NCBI GenBank assembly: GCA_004802725.1
Contig: SGPM01000123.1
Location: 1-64,000, forward strand
Source: Antrodiella citrinella
Taxonomy: Eukaryota > Basidiomycota > Agaricomycetes > Polyporales > Steccherinaceae
Length of the DNA stretch: 64,000 nt
Direction of reading: 5' to 3'
Shown: positions 46,434 to 58,000 of the stretch, one piece after another
Numbering within the stretch: position 1 is the first letter of the stretch
Layout of the letters: every line of letters starts with the position of its first letter
Translations under genes and position numbers: made by a program
The notes under the pieces: generated by a model
What the model was told of the DNA's origin: nothing
The model's input: the letters and a program-made list of their open reading frames with translations, nothing else
Databases searched by the model: none

Positions 46434-47835
46434 TTACGACTCGATAATCGCAACTTGATATTGTCGTAAGGCATGCATGAGGGGTCCATATATTCTCTCA
46501 AGCTGGTCAACGATAGGCATTGCGGACTACCCAAACAATATTAAGAGTAAGGATAGGGTTTCGAGTCAAGCTCAAAGACGTACCTTTGTTGATGCATGGG
46601 AAATCGGCCTTTGTAAACTTTCTGCCACAGTTTCGATATCACGATGAATCTGAGTGAAGAAATTTTTGAGTCGCACGCATTATAGAAAGACAGGCTTGAA
46701 GACGCTCACGGTGACCGAAAGATGCGCGATTAAAGATAGTTCTGAGAGAAGTCCAAAGGCTCCAGCTTGTATACCCACCTCATACGGTAATTGTGTCGCC
46801 ACATCCGGAGCTTTCGTCATCGTGACCTTCGCAAGTATTAGAGCGACAAACCATTGGGATGATAATACCCCTACCTTGGACGAAAAGATGGGGCTGATAA
46901 ACATAAGCACTTCCATAGAATGTGTCGCATCGGACAGAGCAGGCTCTGCTCCTAGCGATAAACAGATCTGTTGGAGCTATCAAAACTTGTTTGAGTGCAT
47001 CTGCTGCGATATACAACATGCTGACGGACCAGGGTGCTAAGCCTTAAACCAAATTGAGCGTCATCATCTCAAAAGGACATACGATACTCACTGAACGTCC
47101 TTTCTGGTTCGCCATCTTTGTTGAGAGCTTATATCGTACCACCTTTGTCCGACTCGCTGCACCGATTTCAGCAAGTCAATGGCGCGTGTGTCAAAGTCTG
47201 AGGCCTCTGACATGTGTTTAGGATCGGACTGAGTGAGAAAGAGATTCAGTATAGAGCCGTCAATTGTACAGTCCTGTAGGTTACCTGCTCATACTCTCGT
47301 ATCTCTTCGATTTTCTTTCTTGCTGAGATATCCTCGTTACGGAGCCGAGGAACACATACTTCGATGAAATCTGTCAAAGCATGAGCAATAAGGTTTCAGC
47401 ACTGGTATGAAGTCCAAACGAACTGACCAGCCACTATCGCCTGAGCAACCCCCGCCAACTCTCGTGAGCGCCACAAGATGTCGCGATAATTCTAGGGATT
47501 ACACATCGGTTATATCCGCGATGAGGACGGTAAGGGCTTGGGCGTACCTGGTCGAGAATTGACCACTCCTCGTGTATTTCCCTAATCGTTGCTTTCAAGC
47601 GAGGCTGAAACGTCAGCCAGGATACGTTCAGCATGTCGATCAGTATCCGATCGACTTGTTTGAACAGCGCATCCACGACTGCCGCATGTCGTCTTATACG
47701 TAGAATGTCGGAAGCGAGGCGCTGTGTGGGGTCGTCAAGTTTACTGGAAGGTCGTTCTGAGCTTGGGCGTATAGCCTCATTTCTGACGTCGTCAGCTGTT
47801 GCAAATAGCAATGAGAACAGTAAGCCCATGTTCAA
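46434..47835 (-). CDS. Helical paralogue family, copy 5
   Basis: Minus strand. First coding exon ends at 47548; the start at 47835 may be too far upstream because MNMGLLFSLLFATADD looks intron-like. Then 47491-47428 (64 nt; DILWRSRELAGVAQAIVAG), 47370-47285 (86 nt; FIEVCVPRLRNEDISARKK) and an exon with SDPKHMSEASDFDTRAIDLL. Uncertain exons lie across 46,650-47,040. The last exon ends PLMHALRQYQVAIIES and stops at 46434. It is closest to copy 2 in the 86-nt exon (VCxPRLRN). The central part is hard to join and may be broken. Confidence 0.6.
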
Positions 47836-49490
47836 AAACTGGGCAGCTCTAGAGACAGGTAAGCATTATCGTTCAACATGGAAAAAGTTATGGATAATCA
47901 CAACAATTTGGGGTCGGCCTAGAGACGTTCTGGTTGGGAGCTTGAGGCTCTGCCATCGGGTCCCTGGTTTTGAGTAAACCATGCAGCATCTTCAAGATAT
48001 TAGCCCGAACAACTGCACCGTTACATTGAAAACACGCAAAGGAACGTTGCACATTGACCTAGAAGACGGACGAAAGCTGAGCTGAGCGGGTGAGCAAGCA
48101 GCGCGCCGCGCCGCTTCATTACAGGCTTCAAGAATACGAGACAGAAATTGATTGCATTTCATGGAGAGTACGAACAGTACAGTGTTGTGCATGTCCTCCC
48201 AGCAGCAGTGTCCGTCATAAACGGAAGCGATAGACTCTGTATACAAATTCATGCAATATTCATGGCCAATGGCCGTAAGAACTTTTGAATCCCAGACGAC
48301 GACGATGAATTTCGGACTTCAGACTTTGATCCTCCGACTCGTGGGCCGCCCGGGGACGGCCGCAAGCGACGTTGTCCAGTTCTGCTTGCCCTTTCAATTT
48401 GCTTGCCTTTCCGTTTTCATATCCAAGCTGCAACACTTCTGTCGTCACATGCAGGCTGTGGATGAAGCCAGATTCGTATAGTGTCTTGGAGCAGATCTGC
48501 CTGTCATGGGCCACCACATTGGCATCAAGTGGCAAATTGAAACAGTGCAGCTTCCGATGGTAACGTGCGTGTTCATGCGTGATGTTGCATACGCTCAGGC
48601 TGTATTTATATAGATTATCCACTACGGTCACGAAATGTTCACTCGGAAACTTGAGAGGTGCTTCCTAAGTTCCTTGCCTTCAGTTGCTATGCAGAAACTT
48701 TTGCGTGGATTATGCGAAGAAGCCCAAGAATCACTCGAACTGATGTCATTATCTATGCGCTATTCTTGATGAGCTCTGTAATCGAAGTCCCCATCGTCGT
48801 CGGTATACAGACAGTCTCTCCATACCATCCCACGATACATGTCTTTGTTTGAATACCGGTGCGCACCTTGACGTTTCAGCCTCTGAGGCTCATGGGAAAA
48901 GGGTACAGGAATGTGATATTCGAAGGTCAGTCGTGAAGACCACGTGTATGGAGACTGCTGCTACAGCCATGTAAAATATGCAATATCGACAAGTTTATTA
49001 TGTGTATACTAATACCAGGCCTCGTCCGACGGTAGAACGCGTGGATCACAGCAGGCGGCCAGGTGCGTTCTGCCCAAGACCCCATAACGAGAGAGTGCCG
49101 ATCATCACACTCTCAGACAGCATTTTCAGCTGCTGCGATCACATACCGCATGCCAGATACTTCCACCACTGAATAGTACCAGGATATTCTGGACAATGGC
49201 CACTTTCCTCATGTGCGGTTTTCAAGACCTCGGAGCGAGCTGCGACATCCTGGCAATCTCCAACGCGGTGGCATTATGTTTCGGAATCTGGATCACTGTC
49301 CTCTTCTGGCAAGGATCCGCGAACATCCAGCTGCCATAAACCTTGGAAAGAACGCGATTTCGCCATGGCAATTTTCACGCCTCATCCGCATGCTGGACGA
49401 GTGGAAGACAAGATATAGCGTTGCCCTGGCCCCTGTTTTGACATCTTGCCTTTACGATTTTCACCAGACAAGCTCTCTTACGCTTCAACC
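47836..49490. other. 1.65-kb intergenic region
   Basis: No gene recognised on either strand. The frames present lack the family motifs and any domain. It holds the promoters of copies 5 and 6. Confidence 0.4.
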
Positions 49491-50928
49491 ATGATTTCCG
49501 ACGGCAAGCAGGACCTCGCCAATGACCTTCACGATTTGAGCTTCCATACCCTCAAGATTGATCACACTTTTACGACATTCGTTTGCCAATTGACGTCTCT
49601 GCGAGACGGGCTTGAACGACACGGTGGTCTGGAAAGATTCAGCGGCGCTGTTGCAGATGTGCTCCTTAAACTACGCGGGCTTCACCAGGTCTGTCTGTGC
49701 TTCTCTTAATCGAAGCAGTCTCTGAACAATCCCGAAAGCGGTATCAAGAGCTCGTACGGCGTTCACGCCAAGTTGCTTGCGACGTTCAGTCTAGGTTTGA
49801 AGGTGATTCTAGTGCTGAAAACTCTTCATTTTCTAGCGACTGACTGCATATCTTCTCCAGACTTCAAATTGATCCTGCCGTTGTTGCACGGGACGTCAGT
49901 CCAATGGTGTGACATTAAGGCTGAGATTGAAGTATGCCTGAAGGTACGCGCTTGTGTCTCATTCTCGGATTTCGCTGAGTGTCGGTACAGGACATGTATC
50001 AGAAAGAAGCCGTGACGCGCCAAATTGCAGACGATTTCTATATCCTTACTATTGAAGTCCAAGAAGCGTCTTCGCTGTGTGAAGTACTCCATAGGCATCT
50101 GAAGGATGACCTGAAGCGCAAACACCAGCAGAATCTGCAAGAGTCAGTATTTAGTTCTCGTTACACTACTCTTTCTACTGCTTACTCAAGCGTGTATGAA
50201 TAGCTACCTTTGCAAGGCAAGTCACGTACAGTATACCGTTGTGTCATCAATTCACCCGATTCCGATGTAGCTCAAGGATTCCGCGAAGAACCTCCCAGGA
50301 CTATTGTTCGACATGCTCAGCGGTGGGGCAGAGGACGGAATATCAACTATTATCATGACAGTAGCGCCTCCTATCTGTCTTGGTGTGAGTTTCCTGATCA
50401 TATGTATTCCGCTATCTCACTTCTCGCTAGGCTCTTTACTCTTCGATCTTCTTCTACAGAAGATGGCTCATCAAGAAAGGTATGTTGAGTCCGCTGCCAG
50501 TGAGCCACAGCCTCTGACGAGATGCTGAATCGTAATCTCTTCTTTCAGAGGGCACCCGTTTCGGCGCTGTTGATGAACCGGAGTGGCAGGACGGGTGCAC
50601 GCAACTTGACGAGAGATCGTCCACGAGTTGGAACGCATGGAAAGGTGTACGTCTTCAGGTTTACCTCAATACTCGCAGATTTGAATACTTACCGTCTACT
50701 TCAAATTTGTAGATACTCAATGAGATGCAAAGCCTGCGGACGTTGCTTGCCATCCAAGCTGAAGAAGGTCCCATCGCACCTCTTGTGAGTCGAAATGTAC
50801 TTTGCGAGAGGTTCTCGATTTCTTGACCCTCGTTGCAGTCCCATGTGAACACACGTTTGCACGAGAAGGCCTCGATGTATGCCGACGTGAACGTCAGCCT
50901 CCGTCAATATCAAGTGTCCGTGATCTAA
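49491..50928 (+). CDS. Helical paralogue family, copy 6
   Basis: Exons: 49491-49688 (198 nt; MISDGKQDLANDLHDLSFHT), 49739-49802 (64 nt; ELVRRSRQVACDVQSRFEG), 49861-49943 (83 nt; DFKLILPLLHGTSVQWCD) and an exon with DMYQKEAVTRQIADDFYILT. Then 50271-50382, which has LPGLLFDMLSGGAEDG followed by the hydrophobic ISTIIMTVAPPICL. Short exons follow, then ILNEMQSLRTLLAIQAEEG. The last exon is SHVNTRLHEKASMYADVN...LRQYQVSVI with stop at 50928. The conserved AG of the LW motif is AC here, and the 86-nt exon has lost one codon. The frame can otherwise be followed to the end. Confidence 0.7.
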
Positions 50929-51129
50929 GGATGACCGTGCTGGCACGCCGTTCCCTGAAGTTTTACCGCATGGATCAAGCACTGGTATGCTCAGCCTACT
51001 TATTTCTATCTAAACATCAACTTGCAACCTCCCGAATTTCTCGCAGCATGCTGCAGAGCCTACGCTCTCTTGAAATATTTTATGCCCCCTCATGTATTTC
51101 ATCCTCGTTCATCATGTACTATGTATCAC

Positions 51130-52499
51130 TTAAACGCCATATACCGTCTTCGCGTTCTGACGCGCAACACGCATAACCTTCTCTATGTCCCATGGCGAGC
51201 TATCAGTCTCCTCCGGAGCAGCGCTCCGACCCTCATTTGCTACACGGGCGACGAACTCTGCGGTCCAAGGTATCATCGATGTGAGCGACAACGGTAATCG
51301 ACGGTTCTTGAGAGCTGGAAGGGTGTTGTACAGGTTGGAGGGCGTCATGAAGGGCGCATCGGTCTCTAGTAGGATCCGAGGACTCGGATGCGTTGGAGAA
51401 GCGGACGAAGAGAAAGTCATTTGGCGTATGACAGCTGATGTGGTCAGGTTCGTCGTGTAAGTAATGACGCCTACGAAAAGGTGCATGTGCATGCGTCAGG
51501 CGTGATGTCGTGGATCAAGAAAAGACGGATGCATACCAGTAATACCAATGTGCAGGTTAGGGAAATGGTCGAGCATGCGGCTGGCCCACTCAGGTGAATC
51601 AGTATAGCAATGGATGTGGATCTGAAACGTGACGATCGTATGAACTCGAATGGTATACGCAGAGTCGTAATCAAGTCCAGACCTTATGATCCTTCGGAAC
51701 TTCAGCTTTGAGGATACGCTCAGAGTCTTCTTCGGCTTCCCGTGTGTGGATAGTCAACGTTTTTCCCAGTCTGACGGCGTGTCGTAGTTGACGAATGAAG
51801 ATATCTTGTTGGATTTGTCGAGGAGAGTTATCGTAGTGATAATCTAGGCCCATTTCTCCCCATCCCACGCAACGGGGGTGTGTCATTGCCTCGAGACTGA
51901 CACGCCAGTGGTTTCACGTGAGACTTTAGCGACGACAACAGAAAAATTGGCGTACATGTCTCTCTCCACCTCATCTGTGTAATATTTTGCGTTATGTCTG
52001 GTTTCAAACGATAAGTATAACATAGAAATCAAGATCAAGGACGAATCGCCTACGGATGAACGCCTGAGATGATTGCCAGTGATCAGAAACAGCAGGATTC
52101 AACTGGTAGTAGGTGTTTGACGGGAGACGTACCAATCACAAACCAGTACTCGATACCTCCCCAGAGGTCTCGTCTGCTTTCCTCAGTCAATGCACTATCG
52201 GCGATCTCCTTCCATGTTTTGGTGACCGGCGCCTCACACCAAACATCCACGATCGCCTCGACTTTGCTGGGATGTTCCGACGTGTAGAACCCGCGGACGA
52301 AATCATGGATAGTGAGATATCTAGCCTGGGGGTAAGCCGACACATACGATTCAAACGTAGACACTAGATGCGTGTGTGTATCCACAATAGCTGTGAACGA
52401 CGTGACGTTCGCGTCAGCGGTGCTTTCGGAGTAGAAGGGGTGAGGTGGGAGATGAAGGTTCTCCTCTCCAGGGGTCGCGTTCTTCTTGTTCTTGCCCAT
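51130..52499 (-). CDS. TatD-family metal-dependent deoxyribonuclease/hydrolase
   Basis: Exons (minus) 52499-52133, 52063-52054, 51997-51956, 51896-51683, 51621-51537, 51470-51130. They sum to 1059 nt (352 aa), open throughout. The amidohydrolase-type metal ligands are all present: DTHTHL (HxH), GEMGLDYHY (Glu), TIHTREAEEDSERIL (His), IHCYTDSPEWA (His) and LLETDAPFM (Asp). The microexon of 10 nt restores the family motif WFVIGVHPHNAKYY. Family members cleave DNA 3'-5' or process other substrates and act in DNA repair or programmed death. The N-terminus starts MGKNKKNATPG. The protein is likely cytosolic/nuclear. Confidence 0.92.
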
Positions 52500-53746
52500 G
52501 TTTTTGCGTAGCTTCGAGGGTTTTGGACTGGATCCCGAGATGTTATAGAGTGGAGAGAACTGAGTCAGAAGCCTGTTTGGGCCACAGCGCGGGCTCCGAC
52601 ATTGATACGTGCCAATTGCAAGTGACTCCGAGAGGAATTCGTGGGCACACGAGAGGCAGCTCGTATCATGCGCGTCCTATGTGTGGAACTTGAAAAGTAT
52701 TATCAAATTGTCTCTCGTTCGAATTTGAACTTGAATGCATCACGGTAACACTCTGAATCTGAATCTGAATCTGAATCTGAATCTGAATCTGAATCTGAAT
52801 CTGAATCTGAATCTGAATCTGAATCTTGATCACTGGGTTTCAGCCTACCGACCTGGGGTCGTCGTCAAAACTTACGAGTACGACTCTCTTGAACCTGCGT
52901 TGGAATCCCCCGCTGCATGTTGCTCGTTTGACTCCAGATGATGGTTCGCTGGCAGGGTGAATGAGGTTGGAGTGAAGTGTCGATAACAATTTGCCTCGGC
53001 CCGGATACCGGTCCAAGTGTTCGACGCTTCTCGACACGTGGCAAGGCTTTACAACGTTCAAGGCCGACTGACACTTTCTTCAGACCGTTCGTTACTATAT
53101 GTGTGGTGGGTCCGAAAACAACGAGGGTACGAGTTTCAATGGCGCTTTCTTGCATGGATCTCTGAAATTTTCTTCGTTCTATACAGTGTACGGGATTCCA
53201 GCTTTGTGCACAACGGTCCGTGTTCTTGTTGGCAATGACATGGTCATGCAATCGCTTGCAAAGTGTGTATTGTACTAACCGGAAGTGAATGATACCGCTC
53301 TTACCGTTCAACGTCCAGGGATCGCGTTCCCGAGCTGTTTGTAATCTCACGATGACATCCACCCTCTCATACTGGCATAGACCGACGTTGTATGAGGTTG
53401 TGTGCAAACGACTGCTCGCACTTCATCCAGCTCTCGGGGAAAATACAGTTCTCGAATATGCCCTGCTGGACCACGATAACCATCTCGTCGACGATCCTGA
53501 TCCCCCCTTTGCTCCACATTCTGACAGCGGACATCTTCTCTACCGGGATTAGCATTGCTACTCAACATTCCGACAAGTCTAACCGCAACGCAACCTTAAT
53601 ATCGCTTGGTCCCCGATGCATATAAACTGAAGAACAGCCCGTGCGTAGTGTTCCCATCCGACTTCTCGTCTCCTTCGTTGAGCATCTGTAATTGTCATCG
53701 ACACCCCTTCCTCTCGTTTATACTCGCTCTTTGCTTGTTCTTCATT
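52500..53746. other. Intergenic region
   Basis: Apart from the (CTGAAT)12 tract I see no gene with a domain. A TATAAA at about 53621 lies some 125 bp upstream of the next start codon and may serve its promoter. Confidence 0.45.
52753..52824. repeat. (CTGAAT)12 hexanucleotide microsatellite
   Basis: Twelve perfect tandem units of CTGAAT, followed by an imperfect unit (CTTGAT). It translates as Leu-Asn repeats in one frame but lies outside any credible gene. Confidence 0.95.
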
Positions 53747-54629
53747 ATGTCTGAGTCCGTCGAAAAACTTGAGTACGGCCTGGCCGCTCCTCTCAACGGC
53801 ACAGTCCCGCGCAAGCTAGGCAATCCAGGACCTCTGTGAGTACATGCCCGAGTCATAGTATCTCAGCCTCTGAACCAATCTTCTTGACTTTGCAAGTGGT
53901 CTGTTCTCTTTCGCCTCCACGACGCTGATGTTGTCCTTGTACAACGCCAATGCGCGTGACATTACGCACCCCAACGTCGTGATCGGCATGGCACTCTTCG
54001 TCGGTGGACTAGCACAGCTCCTCGCAGGAATGTGGGAATTCGCCTCCGGAAACACCTTCGGTGCCACCGGTATGCTTCTTGACAGTACTCGCTTCTCGCT
54101 GTCACAACTCTAACTTCTTATTTGCCGTTAGCGTTCTCTTCTTTCGGTGGATTTTGGCTGTCATACGCATCCATCTTCATCCCCGGTTCTGGGATCGCGG
54201 ACGCTTACACGGACAATGCTCAAGAGCTATCCAGCGCCGTTGGCATCTATTTGACAACCTGGGCTATCGTTACATTCATTCTCCTGTAAGTTTGGTGGGA
54301 ATCTCGCGATAATATTCAGACTTAAGCCTTTCTTCAGCATCAGCACCTTGCGCCGCAATGTTGGTTTGATCGCTCTGTTCAGTTTCCTTGATCTTACATT
54401 CATTCTCCTCGCCGCTGGTAAGTGCAATGCTACTTCTGTCCTTGACCATCGTTACAAACTTTGCTGCTCAGGTGCATTCAGCGGCAACGCAAACATCCCA
54501 AAGGCGGCTGGGTACTTTGGAGTGATCACAGCTTTGATCGCTTATTATGTTGGCTTAGCTGAACTCCTTGTCCGTGAGGAGAGCTGGTTCACTCTTCCCC
54601 TTGGACAGATGCCCAAGCGTCTCGATTAA
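53747..54629 (+). CDS. GPR1/FUN34/YaaH family acetate/ammonium-related transporter
   Basis: Exons 53747-53835, 53897-54069, 54132-54285, 54338-54417, 54472-54629. They sum to 654 nt (217 aa), open throughout. A short cytosolic N-terminus (MSESVEKLEYG) precedes the family signature NPGPLGLFSFAST. Six hydrophobic helices follow (e.g. 'VVIGMALFVGGLAQLLAGMW', FSSFGGFWLSYASIFI, IYLTTWAIVTFILL, NVGLIALFSFLDLTFILLAAG). It ends LVREESWFTLPLGQMPKRLD. Fungal members (Ady2/Ato type) move acetate or related monocarboxylates across the plasma membrane. Substrate here is inferred from family. Confidence 0.93.
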
Positions 54630-55031
54630 TCTCGGCTTTGACTCGGATTTGGTCTTCTTGACCTCTGAATCTCGCCCGGATTTTGGGATGTTGCAGTGGA
54701 TGTTTGGACTATATCGTCTCTATATTTTAGATCGTTGTTCAAGTGTTTCTGCTCAATGAACATAGTGAATGTTTGGTTCTAGCTTGAACGAGTCCAAGCT
54801 GGGACCTGCTGGCTCGGTTAGATAAATAAGATTATGATATGCCCATTTCAGGAACAAGACGCGCAAAATTGAACTAAACTACTCTCTGCTGACGCCATCA
54901 TCTACGACCTCCTCGACGACGACGACCTTGACGACCAGGACGGCGCCGATATCCTTCACTGCGACTTGCTCGAGCACGGCGGTATATGAGTGTGCTAACC
55001 CAAGGCACGTCGCAACTATCGTACGCAATGG
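54630..55031. other. Intergenic; possible upstream exon of the next gene
   Basis: A Thr/Ser- or Asp-encoding stretch (~54890-54980) is followed by a consensus donor GTATATGAG. A consensus branch point and acceptor (CTGAC...GTCGCAG) end at 55060. This suggests an exon upstream of the next gene, but I find no in-frame ATG for it. Confidence 0.4.
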
Positions 55032-58000
55032 ATGATTGCTGACCTGCCTCGTGTCGCAGATTCCACCGAAGTCTGGGATGACGATTTTGAATTCAATCAA
55101 AACAGTGAACAAAACGGACACAGGAACACGCGTCGTTCGACTACTAGTACACGAAACAATGAGGATTGGGACAACGAACCGCGCACATCTACGAGCAATT
55201 CCACGCTGCTGAAGGACAGGAAGAACGTGCCTGATGCAGACACTTCTCTCCAGCTTTGGGCCGAGCCAGGACCGTCGACGCCGTCCAGGAGACCTACCGC
55301 TCAGACAGAGAACTGGGATGACGATTTTCAAGACAGGACAGATTCACCGCTCTACCATCAGCCTGAGTCGGAGGTTTCACCGCGGTCACGCAGATCACGC
55401 AAGCGCGCCCCACCGCCGGAGACAGAGAATTGGGACGATGATTTTGAGGGGGGAGGAGCGAATGCACACTCGCCATCGGGAAAGAGCGCGAGATGGTCGT
55501 CGTCGTCATCGGACGAGGATTTTGGGTCGGGCAGCAGGGAGGACGACCGTACCGTGACATCCCGTTCACGAAGGGCGGTGTTACCTATGCACATTCCGGG
55601 GGATACTCCCCCTCCACCAGTTCCTTCAATCCCCACCGCGTTGCTGGGCCGGCAAGAACCATCACCGTTTCCTAGATCCCCTGCAGCCTCTGTGTTCTCG
55701 GTTCCTGTGTCATCCGCTGGGGGACGCGAGTCTGTCGCGTATTCATACTCCTCTACAGCACATCTGGCGCTACGTCCAACTACGTCCGGGAGCTCCTTCA
55801 GTGCTCTTCCCCCCAGCCCCCCAATACATCGTGAACGAGAGCGGCGTCGCCTGCGCAAGAAGTCACGTCCGCCTCGCTTCGACGATAACATCTACGAGTT
55901 GGAGGACCGGACGGGGGCCGACGTAGCAGCACCACGACATTCCATTTCAGAAGCGGAAAGCCCAGCTGACGTTGCAGTTCCACTACCAGATGCCGCCGTC
56001 GCTGATGCCCAAGCATCGACGTCATCCAAGCCAACTGGTCTGGTGTCACGCATAGGCTCAGTTGGCAAGAAGTGGGGAGCAGCCCGCAAGAAACGGGCGA
56101 GCACGGGACCTGCTGAGTTGGCGCAGATGGGACATATCAGTCCTCCAGAGACGCCGCGCGGAGTACCGGCGACCTCATCCCCTCCTTCCTCGTCTACTTC
56201 GAGGACGGCGTGGTTTTTTCGACATGGTGGCGCAGGCGCAGGGTCGGGCTCGCCACCGGCGCAACCATCGGCCCTACAACCGCTCAAGCATGAGAAGAGC
56301 GTTGACAGGCTGTTGTCGATGGTAGGCAGAGACCCTGATTCTCCGTCACGGAGGAAGCATAAGATGAAGGAGAGGGAAGGAGATTCAGGTGGTGGTGCGG
56401 ACGATGATCAGATATTTGAGGGCGGCTCCTTTACTGGTGCTGCACTGCTTTTCGGGACTCCTCGAAGACCTATGTCTATGGCAATCCCGAACCTCCCAAA
56501 GTCCAGCTCTCGTCCGCAGGGATCACGACATGCAAGCCATGGACAAACGCCACGGACGACTTCCAGCAGTCGTTCCTCTTCAAAGCAACGCTCTGCTTCG
56601 GCTAGTGTAGAAGACCTAGAGAGAAACAATTCCTCACATCGTTCGGACAAAATTCATGTCAAGGAGCCTCTGGTTCCCATGCCTGGACGTCGGGGACGGG
56701 AAGGATCTGAGGCTGAGAAAGCGCCGACAGAGGGACATCGGGGTTTCATGGGAGGGATGAGAAGGATCAGCCTCGGCGGGAAGCACAAGCGGACACAGAG
56801 TGGTGTGCCGGAAGCCAAGGTCAAGGTCAAGCCCCGGTCAAAGGAGCGTCCGAGCACTTCCACTGCAGCCACTGTCGTTCGCATGATACCAGATCGGTCT
56901 GATGATTCTACTCCCCGTCCACCGTCCCGTATAGCGCGTGCTAGTGACGACCTACTTCCACCTATTGAACTTCAGCCTCCATCTCCACCTCGAGTTTCAC
57001 CTCGAGCCCCACATACCCTGGCTACCTCTTTCTCGGAACCCATGCCTCCCATGCTAGGTATCGAGTCACTCCTCAGTGCTATTCCGTTGAGTCATAGTAC
57101 CTCCACCGATACGTCGCACTCGACATCCTCTGATGGTGGTCCGCCTGTGTCACCCTCAGTACGTGTAAAGCCTCCTCCCTCGCCACAACAGTCTGCATCT
57201 CTCGGGCGGTCAGCTCAAATACCGAAAGAGCCTTCTAGCATCTTAGTTCCTAGGCGAAACTCTTTAGGCGACCTTAAGATTCCAGCGCGGATCAGTCAAG
57301 CTCAGCAGGGATTGAAGAGAGATCTGACCATGGTGAGGGACTTTGCGGCGAGCGTCGAGCGTGAGTCTGGCTTTCTACTCTATAGAGATATCGTACTGAT
57401 GTGTTTGGACGACAGAACTAAAAGAGCTTCAAACAACGTACACTTCCCTTATCGCTGAAGTCCAAGCCATGCTACTCTGCTCAACTCCTCCTGACCCACC
57501 ACCGCAAACTCGAGCCATATCACCAACCCTCTTCAACCTTCCCCGCCCGGGCTCACGCGCAAGGTCGAACACGAACCCTCAGGCTTCCGCCAGTTCCCAG
57601 TCGTTGAATCAGGCGTCTAATCATCGGCAAATGACAACAGCCTTCCGCAACGTCATGTCCAAGTATCACATATCATGGGAATGCGCTGAACTTCTCATTG
57701 AACTTGGCGGAGGTCCACCTGCTACCGATGGTCCGTCTAGTCCACCTGTTGAGCCCGATGAGACCGTTTCACCACTTGGCTCGACGTCCAGTCATACCAC
57801 CCAACCACCTCAGAGCCGTGAGCGAGCTATCACCTTGGCGGGGGACGAGCCGAAACCTCATGTTCCGGTTCCAGCATTGGTTTCACCGCCGATCGCGAGC
57901 CCTCCACATACTGCTCAGTGGCGGGCCTCTACGGGAAGGCATGATCTCAGCCAACGGCAGTTGTTGCTCTTGAGAGAGATGCTGAACAATGGGCCGGACG

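Noticed and set aside
52735..52941. Open frame of repeated Leu-Asn residues
   Set aside because: It is the translation of the (CTGAAT)12 microsatellite and has no support as a gene.
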